In this document: in pieces, positions 38,816 through 48,344 of the stretch
Position numbering within the stretch: position 1 is the stretch's first letter
Layout of the letters: every line of letters begins with the position of its first letter
Assembly: GCF_001949145.1 (NCBI RefSeq)
Contig: NW_019091557.1
Span: 247,736-311,735 of the forward strand
DNA length: 64,000 nucleotides
Reading direction: 5' to 3'
Source: Acanthaster planci
Taxonomy: Eukaryota > Echinodermata > Asteroidea > Valvatida > Acanthasteridae
The notes under the pieces: generated by a model
What the model saw: only the letters and a program-made list of their open reading frames with translations
Databases searched by the model: none
What the model was told of the DNA's origin: nothing
Translations under genes and position numbers: made by a program

Positions 38816-39285
38816 AATATTTTGTGCGAAAGGGACAAGGCCCATGTAAGTAACTGTAATTATGCAGTCGTTGTACAGGCACTATTTCCATACAGTAAAG
38901 GAATTTTGGCGCCTTTTGATACGTACGTAATTATAGTTTGAGTAGAAATGTGATGCCATACCAGGAAAAAACTCGGTGTGAATTCTAATTTAGCACAGCC
39001 ATTTGCCAATACTTGAAATATCACGTTTGATGATTGTGTTCTTTGGTTATTTGATGTTGTTTAAAACTATGACGGTAGGCCAGTGAGGTAAACCTTTAGG
39101 AACATTTTGTCAGTGAGTAACTTTAAATGGACAAAAAAATAAATAAACCTATCTTCTTTAAATGACAACCTATAGCAGCAACGCCCTCGTTTTGTCGGGG
39201 AAGGCATGGGTCATTTTATGTTTAAAAAGTGCACTTTTCAATGTCATTAATCCAAAAGGGACGCCAGAACAAGTGGTGGGCACCT

Positions 39286-40875
39286 TTATGGTTTGGGGAG
39301 CCACTTGCATCGCTCTGGGCAGCACCGAGTTAGTTTGCGGAATATCTTGACGAATTCTGTCCTGAAGGACTTGTTGACCACTGTGTAGACAATGGGATTG
39401 AGGGCAGCGCTCATTGTGGCGATACAAGTCACAAAAACATCCACCTCGGTCCTTGATTCAACATAGGACATGACAAAGAGCGGCAGCCAACACAAGCTGA
39501 AGACGCCGATGATGTAGGAGGCCCTCTTGGCTGTCTTAGCTTCCAGATTCCGCCGTCCCCTGATGCGCATTTCGGGGTTCAGGACGCAGACGGAGCCCTG
39601 GATGTCGCCCGATTTACGTCGGCTAGCGCTATTCTCCTGAACGGAAACCCGCTGGCTAGCCATGTCAGGCAGTTGGGGTCTCTCCTCCGCAGACGGGCTG
39701 ACGCCTGACGGAGTAGCTGGAACGATGGCGATTACCAACGCCTTCGGTTGCAGAGTGTTGCTCGCAGGGCCTTTCACTGGGTCATCCTGGCGCGCACTCA
39801 CAATTTGCTTCCTATCTGTGTTCTCCTGGGGTGCCCCAAACGATCCTACGCCTGTATCGGGCGATACACTTCGCTCCGCTTGCTCTCCGATTCCTACGGG
39901 ATTGTTGGGAGACGATCTCCCTCCGTAGCTTTCTTCGTTTGTGTCTTTTATTCTGTTATCTGCCCAGTTCTGTACACTCTGCAACCCGCTGACGGACGGT
40001 CTGTCTATCATATTGCGAGTTGGGGGTGTAGAGTTGGTTGCTATTACCGGTTGCCCCGGTAGGTCGGACACTGCACCGACGACATTGGTCCGGCTGCAAC
40101 AGCAACAACAATATGATCGTAGCAAATTCTGTAACCTCTTCTCTGTCCTCCTCGTCTCACCAGAGTAGCTATCACGCGACTGGTGTTTCTCTTTGACGTG
40201 TTTACGTACTGTCCGAAAAATTTTCAGATAAAAAAGCACCACACACACCAAACACCCAATGCCGAGGGGGGAAATGATTAGAATGTGGACATAGTCAGAT
40301 GGTTGCTCGTGGAGTTGACATGTGCATAGCAGGTATAATGAGGACTTCTTGAGGAGAACAGAAGCGGGTACAGCAATGACGATAGCCATGATCCAGGACA
40401 ACGTGGTGCCCACTATCACCCGACGGCGCTTTTTCTTGGTCTCAAAGGGGCGTACGATTGCTTCGTACCTCTCGAAGCTGATAGACACCAGTGTGACAAG
40501 CTGGACGGAGCTGCTGGTAACGTGGAAGAAAGTCTGAACCGGGCAAATGATGCCACCGTAAGGATGGCAGTCAGAGAAACTATTGAATACCTCGGCCAGC
40601 ATGATTGGTATACCGGTGAAACATACCACCAAATCGGCCACGGCTAGGTTGACCAGCACGGCGTTGTTGGCTGTCCGGAGGTTGCGATTTCGGTACACAC
40701 TCACACACACGAGAACATTGCCGACGATGCCGCAGATAACCGACAACAACAGGATAACCGCGGATGAAATGAGCAGGACACTCCCGTCATCCACGCCGCT
40801 TGCAACAGTGGTCGGTGAAAAACTTGCCCCTGTAGTTGTCTGCGATGAATGTGCTGCTGCAGATGTAAAGCTCAT
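39286..40875 (-). CDS. Orphan class A (rhodopsin-family) GPCR, intronless, 529 aa
   Basis: A seven-transmembrane receptor of the plasma membrane that should signal through heterotrimeric G proteins. Approximate helices: TM1 33-58 with GN (N53 = 1.50); TM2 71-97 with LAVAD (D81 = 2.50); TM3 108-137 with C111 (3.25) and ERY 135-137 in place of DRY; TM4 153-175 with W161; TM5 196-220 with P203 and Y216; TM6 449-472 with CWLP 462-465; TM7 478-500 with NPIVY 493-497. Helix 8 follows, then a Cys pair at 518-519 that could be palmitoylated. C184 or C186 in loop 2 can pair with C111. Residue 118 (3.32) is His, so the Asp that binds amines is absent although TM6 looks amine-receptor-like. Loop 3 is about 224 residues, rich in Ser, Pro and Thr, with five Cys at 256-260. 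The N-terminus has no N-x-S/T site. The ATG has a purine at -3 and the frame ends in TAA. The ligand is unknown; a peptide or other non-amine ligand is possible. Confidence 0.95.
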   Translation of the reverse strand: MSFTSAAAHSSQTTTGASFSPTTVASGVDDGSVLLISSAVILLLSVICGIVGNVLVCVSVYRNRNLRTANNAVLVNLAVADLVVCFTGIPIMLAEVFNSFSDCHPYGGIICPVQTFFHVTSSSVQLVTLVSISFERYEAIVRPFETKKKRRRVIVGTTLSWIMAIVIAVPASVLLKKSSLYLLCTCQLHEQPSDYVHILIISPLGIGCLVCVVLFYLKIFRTVRKHVKEKHQSRDSYSGETRRTEKRLQNLLRSYCCCCCSRTNVVGAVSDLPGQPVIATNSTPPTRNMIDRPSVSGLQSVQNWADNRIKDTNEESYGGRSSPNNPVGIGEQAERSVSPDTGVGSFGAPQENTDRKQIVSARQDDPVKGPASNTLQPKALVIAIVPATPSGVSPSAEERPQLPDMASQRVSVQENSASRRKSGDIQGSVCVLNPEMRIRGRRNLEAKTAKRASYIIGVFSLCWLPLFVMSYVESRTEVDVFVTCIATMSAALNPIVYTVVNKSFRTEFVKIFRKLTRCCPERCKWLPKP

Positions 40876-41480
40876 TGCGATCCGTATGTTGTTCTGACAG
40901 CATGGAGCTTCAGATTGACTTGATTTAAAGTGTAGATTTCACTAGGCATCATTTGCAGTCTAGTCGTCTGCGTCTAGAAATGCGTGTTTATTATACAGCC
41001 AAGAAGAAAGCGTCGTTTTTGCGATGGTTAAAGCTGCCTATGCAGGCTCTGCTTGGGACAGCAAGGGTATGACGGGCAAGGTCTGCACTCAAACTCCAAA
41101 CATACATGCGGAGAGTCAAAAAGCACAAAGTGTCCGATTCGCGAAGCTGTTACTCGTTGTCTCGATCACCACGGCCCACCGATCTAATGACATCTCACTT
41201 GATGACGCTCTGTGTAGTGTCGTCACCGACCCTAGATGTGTCATACGTCTCCCCACACCACCATGCTGAAGTGTGGTTTATTTGAACACCTTATCCGCAC
41301 AAACGCCAGGCTCATTTGCAATTTACGAGTCGTTGAAGATAATGTTCGAAATCACGTTTCCTGGGGCTTCATGACGCGTGACGACGCCTGGTCGGCCTGG
41401 AAGGATTTTAGACTGAGCTTCCCCTAGCGACCAGAAACCAGCCGTGCTGTCACATAATCAGTATTCAGCACATCATACGG

Positions 41481-41490
41481 GCTATTTATA
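41481..41490 (-). promoter_or_regulatory. Candidate TATA box upstream of the GPCR
   Basis: Read on the minus strand this is TATAAATAGC, a near-ideal TATA box, about 606 bp upstream of the receptor ATG and pointing towards it. Transcription from it would give a 5' leader of about 570 nt. A weaker TATAATAA-like stretch lies nearer the ATG at about 40990. Direction and motif are seen; the link to the receptor is inferred. Confidence 0.3.
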
Positions 41491-43051
41491 CCTGTGGTCC
41501 AAACACCGCCCACCAGATTCCATCCAGGCCTGTCCACTAGGCGAACCTATCAGGAATGGGAGAATAAAACGAGATCGTTAGTGACAGCAAAATTGATGAT
41601 ACAATCCAGAATGGCTCGGGACGGCGCAAGTGGAAAGTAAAGAACGGGATCTGAGTTAATTTCGGGCGGTGAAGAGTGGCGCTAGACGAGAGCTTTGATA
41701 GCGAAACAAACGATGCTCTATCCCACTATGCATTACATGACCGCTTCAAGCGTGCACGTTTATTTGCTCTCCAGCCTATGTATAAAGATGACAGATCGAA
41801 GAAGTGAATCTTCCGAAAACACAGTATACCTACACGAAATGTTTTAAAGGGCGAGAGTAAGATTTTTGTCTGCCCCTGTACTTTACCAAGATAAAAACTA
41901 TATCTCATTTTATCCACCGCGTTTGTGGTGATAAAATTACACAGGCATATCTTCACCCACAGAATTCTTCACTGGCATAGAAGGTACATGTATGTGTCAA
42001 ATGTTATGTACGACACTACGGTGTTTCATATGTGCCAAAGGCCTGCTTTCTCTAAGCGTCGCATTATTTTTCGGCTTTGCATATGTGTTTTCGGTGTTGC
42101 ATTGACACCATTGCATTTTTGGCAGAGCACCGCATTTGGGGGGCAATGTGTGACATTTGTAGATGCTGTCTCTGATAAGACCAACTATATAGAAGTAGCA
42201 CAAAACTATGGGGATCGACTATTTCTAATGAAGCTGCGCCACTAGTATACGTAACTCCCTGTAGGCGTTATAGTCAAACTGGCCGGGCCTAAGGTGGAAT
42301 GGTCTGAAGCCGGAAGTTTACAGTCATTAAAACATCTAAAAAAAACCACAATAAATAGTTTCGTTGAATGGTTCCACAAGGGACGGAAAACGACTGTTCC
42401 TACACCTCTCCCTGGAATACTTGATATCCTAGGGGATATGAAAAAAGCAGTGATTGATATGTGGTAATTTCCAGGCCATTTCTAAAGGAAATTTGTGTTT
42501 AATGGAGAATCAAAAACTGTAAAATAAACAAAAAAAAATCACTGAAAAAACACAGTACTCGTGACATTGTAATGTGCATTATTTGCAAGTGAACCAAAAA
42601 GGAACAATTTCGCAGTGAAGAAACAAAATGTCTCATTATCTGTTTAGTCATTAGGACGCAATAATGTGCTGAATTTTAATCTGTTCAAGAGTAAGTTTAA
42701 TTGCATTTTTTTAAACAAATGATAGGACGAATGGTTTGTATGCAAGAATGTAATTTCTGTTTAGTAAAAGTCGTTAGAAGAGGATCTCCCTCAAGTTACG
42801 CTACATTGCCACATCTCTGTCTACGTGACGTGTATTTGGACTTTACCTGTAGATATTACTCCACCTCATTTATTATTACATATCAAGATCGAACGCCGAA
42901 CATACCATACCGTATGTAAATATTAGCAAAACAATCAACGAGTATTTGAACAAGGTACATAACACACGGTCTTGATCTGATGCTGAAGTAGATATCAAGG
43001 CCTGTTTTTCTCAGAGCGCATTTTTTGGAATATCCCTTTTGAGCTACTTAA

Positions 43052-43607
43052 AGTGTAGCTGCAATGTGTTTGATACAGTTGTTACAACTTTGTAGTCTTC
43101 TTAAATGCATGAGAACTCTTTTGCACTCCTCTTCGATTAAATGCAATGAAGAGCGCACTTTCTAACCGCTGAAAAATAACCACATTTTCCTTAATAACTA
43201 AAGACACTATTGCTGTGATGTCCAGGTAAGCCATACTTCAGTGCGTTGGTTTTCTGTTCAATATATGACTTACTTAATGAAAACACTTCTCAGAAAGAGA
43301 TTGATGCTTGATGCTTCGTTTATGTGCTATGAACTATAACAGCAATGAATCAGCAAAGAAGAGAAACTTTGGTCCAGCAAAATCTGTAAAAAAGGAACGA
43401 TTTTTTTGTGTACACACCAAAGTAGCATTGACGCTTTCTTCCTGGAAAGACATCACAGTTTTTCTCATGAATATGGAAATAATCATGAGCATAAAAACAA
43501 AAAAGGCAATAATATATCCTTTGACAGAGTGAAAAAGTTGAAATTAAGGTTAACTTCAACAAAAGGTGCATTTTAAAGGATGCATTAATATACATTGAAG
43601 CTACCCT
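43052..43607 (+). mobile_element. MITE family 1, copy B (556 bp)
   Basis: It is collinear with copy A along its whole length: end AGTGTAGCTGCAATG, the gattaaatgcaatgaa block, the atgaatcagcaaagaagaga block and the cacagtttttctcatgaata block. The right end is AAGCTACCCT. Flanks are TAA and TGA, an approximate 3-bp duplication. Confidence 0.75.
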
Positions 43608-45450
43608 TGAGATATAACCTGCGCTGGAGAAGAACACACACCGATAACAACAAGACCTGATGAAGCAGATGTTAGAAAGATTTTACATTTGAATGATTTC
43701 TTCGATTTTAAAACGCTTTGGCAACCTTGTTATAGCAGACACACCAAGACTCCTCTGGACGAAAGACGAAGTATTTTTGTTTGATGTCGGGCGCTTGATT
43801 TAAAAAATAATGTTGCAACTAGCTCCCGTCTCCGCAACTTGTTTCATAATCACAAATCGAGAGAAATTCAGATCAACTCATGACTTTGAAGTCATTTGTG
43901 AGAATCGTTACGTGACAACGCAAGAAGCAAGTTTGTCTAGTTATTGTCATTCAGTGGCGTAGCCGGGGGTAAGGAAGCAACTCCCACCCCGGGATCTCCC
44001 CCTGAGACAGGCTTGGAACTAACACCAACTTATTTTCTTATTAAAAATATAAAAGCCCAAAGTGTATTGTGTTACTCCACCAATAAAACTTTACTATTAA
44101 CTTATTGCAGCCCACTTAATGTCAATAGTCAAGCAACAAATGTTTACATGTTAAGTATGATACATGTGCAAACGTACATACAGTAATGGTTTTTTTTTTT
44201 CAAACGCTGTACACCAAGTTGTCTAATTTTAATTTATATACACTAATTTGTTGTGACACATCATCACCAGTAAAAACAGAACTCTGATTTATTCCTTGGC
44301 CGCAAAGTGGTAAAAATGAAAACTGCTTGTAAACATTCATTGCCTTCATTCCTAAGTCCCCACATTTTGTCCTGCTCTCGCTAATTAACCTAAAACATAA
44401 ATGCAGTTACTTAGTGTAACTTTATTTCCCCGCGCTTTACTTCCGTCCCGGCTAAATCTTCAACGGAAATAAAAACGACCGTCGCCTTCTCAAACACCTT
44501 TCATCAGTTGATCATTAGAAGGAAAAAAATCACATCAGACATCTCCAGTGTCAAGCGTGTTAGTTCTTTATTAATTTTGAGCGGGTCTTGTCTCAAGACT
44601 AATGACTCTTAAATCAATATTTTTGGACGAGTGGTTGCTCACAGATGATAAAACACAGTCTTCGATGTGTAGTAGTAATGCTCAGAATGGTACAGAACCA
44701 TTAATCTTGGAGTAGTTAATAGGACCACACGACTCCCTGTGGACAGTTTCCGGGAGAAACTGTACATCTCGGGGACACATCCGCATATGTATAACTTGAT
44801 TTTAAACCGAGTATACATTACAAACTTAGCAGCGATGTTATCACCGTACAGGACTCATACATGTACTTTATTTCACAATAACTAAGACTTGTCTTGACTG
44901 CAGTATGCTCCCTAAAAAGTGCAACTGAACACCGTCCATTTTTAAGCATAAATACATACCACTTAAAATTATCGTGGCCCTCGGATGATTTTTATTTGAA
45001 TGCTTAGCGAATTGATCGCGAGCTTGGAGTTTCTGGAAGGTGTGAAGAAGAGCGAGGATCACCGTTAAATGTTCATGGGACTTGACCAAAAAAAATCAAG
45101 GAAAACCTCAGTGCACACCTCGGCATCCAATCATTGCAGACTTCATCAACAATTAAATTAAACATATAATACAGAGTGTTATTCAAGGACAACGCAGGAG
45201 ATCAATATTTCGTTGTTGTTTGTCTATACAACTTTTAAAAAAGACAAAATTGCTGGTTTGGCGGACGGACGCCGTGTTTATTCATGGAGGCCTCCGCTGG
45301 GCAGTCATGAATGCATTGCGTGACACGCTACGCCATGTCATAACACTCTGTACTTTTCCTCTCCACAGTGAATTCAATGTGATAAACATCGATGAATAGG
45401 CAGCTATCCTTTAGATCTTATAAAAAGGAATGTCGGTAACTGACTTGCAG

Positions 45451-45554
45451 ATTGAATTACGGGAAAACGCTCGCATCTTCCCAAACAAAGAACTGCCAAC
45501 ATTGATGGAAATGGAAGCCATCCCTAGCGCTTTTCCCTATAACCCTGTCCTTAG
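45451..45554 (+). CDS. Candidate internal coding exon, 104 nt, unknown protein
   Basis: The interval follows an acceptor ending in cttgcag and is closed by the consensus donor ttag|gtgagt. Only one of the three forward frames is open throughout; it starts IELRENARIFPNK and ends AFPYNPVLR. The other two frames carry stops. Composition looks protein-like (charged N-half, hydrophobic and proline-rich C-half). No partner exon was found nearby, so the host gene would have large introns. I do not recognise the family. A non-coding exon or chance remains possible. Confidence 0.3.
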
Positions 45555-47574
45555 GTGAGTTTTATTATTATTTTTTGTCGTGTTGCTCCCTAGCCCAGCG
45601 ACTGAGTGGGTGTCAGGTTAACTATAGCGGAGAAGTTGTTTTCCACAATTTGTCCAAACACCGGATGAAATTACAAACGACTTGAAATAGACAAAGGGCC
45701 CTCAATTTCTCGGTGAATGTCTCAGTTCTTTGATTGTTGTCATGTCTCAGTAAGAATGGAGAGGAAATGACGGCAATGTGGAATTTAAATGGACGGTATT
45801 TCCTTATTCTAAACGAATCTGGAGCATCAAGATATACGCCATCGATACCTTCTGAGAGAGTAACATTGGGACAGGTGAATTACTGGGTATTGAATGAAAT
45901 TTTACTTTGGTAATAGAATAGTTCTATTTCATCAAAATAACCTTAATCGTTAGTTATTGCAACTGCTATGAGGGCTCTGCGTACCTAACATTTTCTAATA
46001 AAGTTCAAAAAAGTTCAGCAAGCAATTAGGAGTATTACACAGAATAGGTCAATAAATATTACTGAAAATTACAACGATGACAGACTTCAATATGAAATAA
46101 TCACCATTGGCAATGCATGAAATAATTGCAAGAACAAAATAAAACAGAAAACAATCAATTAATTTTTTTGTTTCATTCTGTTCAGTTTCTTTGAAACAGG
46201 AAAGATCCAACTTTCAAAAGCAAATCAATTGATGACGGGAACACACTCAGACTGTCAAGATAATCAAGAAAATAACTTGAAAAGGAGAAAGTGTATCGGC
46301 ATTGCTCACATTTTAACATAAACAACTCAAAGATAAAAAGCTCAATTCAAGAAGCCTCTAAGGTCCCCTCACTTGAAATGATATCTCTCTCCCTGCGCTT
46401 GAGCATCGATCTCAATTTTACATATCTCATTGATTTCCCTCGAGAAATCTTCAAACACTTTGCTTAGCTTTGTCAATTCTATTAATGCAACAAGAAGAAT
46501 TAATTTCTCGGCATTCTAACAGTGCAGATGCCGTAACGCTTTGATCGGCGTTATTTTTATGTGTACTGAAATTTGAAAAGGTACATAGTTTCTCACGGAA
46601 CTAGGGAAGTTAAATGTAAAACTAAATGGAATTGAATTGAATCTGACATCGGGAATATTCCTTTCCAAAACGAAAAATTCAAAGAGTCCACTTTACTTTC
46701 GTTCTGTGGCAGAATTAAATGACAAAATGAAATCCTCGCGTGACGATGCTTTTATACCCGTGTCCCCTCCTGCAATAAATGGTTAACAGATATGACAGTT
46801 GAAATTTAGGGACGGCAAAAAGCTTCTATTTCTCCTGCCAATTTTCCTCAAGGTGCAGCCCCTCTGGGCGGAAATTGAGTTGGCTGGAGCACCTATCTTC
46901 CTGCAAGGTCGAAAGCATCAAAGGGACCTGTGCAGGTCAATCTGAGACGCTGTATAAAGTATTCATCAATTAAATCTGAAGACACGACAAGTGCTTGTTG
47001 GGGAGATTTTTTTGGTGGGGGGGGCGTTTTGTGTTGTTTTAGTTTGTTTGATTTTTTTATTTTGTTTGTTCAGACTTGTGTTGTCAATTGTTGTTCTTTT
47101 TCTTCCTCAGAGTATGAATGGTCCACAGAGACGAATATGGATGATAATCGATTCGCTTAATTAAAGAGCACCTATTAGGAAAATATGTTTCCTCTGATTA
47201 AATCTGTTCAAATAAATATGGAAGCATCCAAATCGAACGCAGTGTCATTCGTCTGCAGAGGTTTGGTCGAGTTTTTCACTTTAAAGTCCCTGAAACCATT
47301 CTAAAACACATAGTAAAAACAAATGAGATGTTTTTACGACGGATTTCCCTGGTTTGCCCAAGGCACTAAAATGGCCACTCAACCTCGCATGCCCGACGGC
47401 TGATTGCACGCCTCGTTGTCAGGAAGGAAACTATTCGATATTGTCAATTTCCTGTCCTAACACGCAAGGTGAAAACGCTGGAAAGCAGCAATTGCTGCAA
47501 ATGTAGCAGATCCATTTAAACATGTCCTTGGGTAGCTCGGTGATGTAGAAAGTACGCTGCAACCTGCGTATTAA

Positions 47575-48275
47575 AGGGTGTAGCTGCAATCAATTTGTTC
47601 TACATGTAATACATACCTTCGAAATGCACCGTTGTGTTTTAGTTAACCTTACTTTCAACTTTTGAGCAAAATCGTGATGTTATCTCAGGAAAAAAGCCTC
47701 AATGCCTTTGGTTTTTACCGAGAATTGCAGGCACGTACCAGTAGGAACCGGAAGGGTGGGGGGCCAGTAGCCCCCCTAAAAATATGGCGGTGGCTAAACA
47801 AATTGTGTAATTTGCATTCTCTGAGTGGAGAGTTCTTGTAGCAGTGTGTGATAATTTTACTGAGATCAATTGGAAAAATGGAAATTAGTTTTAGAGAGAT
47901 TTTATTTTTCTGGCCTCCTGGCAGAATCATTTTCCTACGTGCCTCATAATAGTGCTGCATTTTGGGAGATTTTGCTGGACTATTATTTTCTCTTCTTTGG
48001 TGAATCATTGTTGCTATAGCAATAAGCAAGCATTATTCCCTTTCTCAGAAATGTTTCAGTAAGTAAATTTTGTGTTCAAAATTTAAAGAAGAAAACCTAT
48101 GCACTGAACTAAGTCTTCCCTGGATGACATCATGGAAAATAACGCCTTTACTTGTGCAAGAAAGCATTGATAATTTTAAAAGTGTAAAGGTTTTTCAATG
48201 GATTTAATCAAATAGGAATGTAAAAGAGTTTCTATGCATTGAAGAAGAGTACAAAGTTGCTGAAAAAGAATGCAT
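47575..48275 (-). mobile_element. MITE family 1, copy C, inverted, interrupted and truncated
   Basis: It starts with GGGTGTAGCTGCAATCAATTTG and continues as the reverse complement of copy A, including gcattgaagaagagtacaaa near 48238. A separate 216-bp element (47729-47944) interrupts it. The far inverted repeat is missing, so about 25 terminal bases are lost at 48275. Confidence 0.7.
47729..47944. mobile_element. 216-bp inverted-repeat element nested in MITE copy C
   Basis: The interval starts AGGCACGTA and ends TACGTGCCT, a perfect 9-bp terminal inverted repeat. Similarity continues inward with gaps (GGAACCGG, then GGGGGGCCAGTAG on the left; CTGGCCTCCTGG on the right). It breaks the alignment of copy C to copy A, so it inserted later. 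No target duplication was resolved. Confidence 0.55.
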
Positions 48276-48344
48276 AGGCCTATACTGCGCATGAGCAACG
48301 CTGAAATGGCTGATGGTGGGCAGTGTTGAGTGGCACACTGGTAT

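Larger units (their letters stand above)
35929..39285. other. Mostly non-coding; downstream side of the GPCR
   Basis: It holds the 33-bp duplication and the weak ORF at 37361. A plus-strand stretch at 38770-38845 reads DDYDKAVKNYDALF before a gtaagt at 38846, but no acceptor is convincing and it overlaps the likely receptor 3' UTR. Confidence 0.5.
41500..47574. other. No gene seen apart from the 45.45-kb exon candidate
   Basis: AT-rich sequence containing MITE copy B. At 43952, AGTGGCGTAGCCGGGGG is the same kind of G-rich end as the element at 35492, probably another decayed copy; its other end was not found. Confidence 0.5.

Noticed and set aside
38723-38845. TPR-like exon (DYDKAVKNYDAL) before gtaagt
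   Set aside because: One short resemblance, no convincing acceptor, and it overlaps the likely receptor 3' end.
39662-40897. Several plus-strand frames inside the receptor interval
   Set aside because: They are antisense shadows of the well-supported receptor frame.
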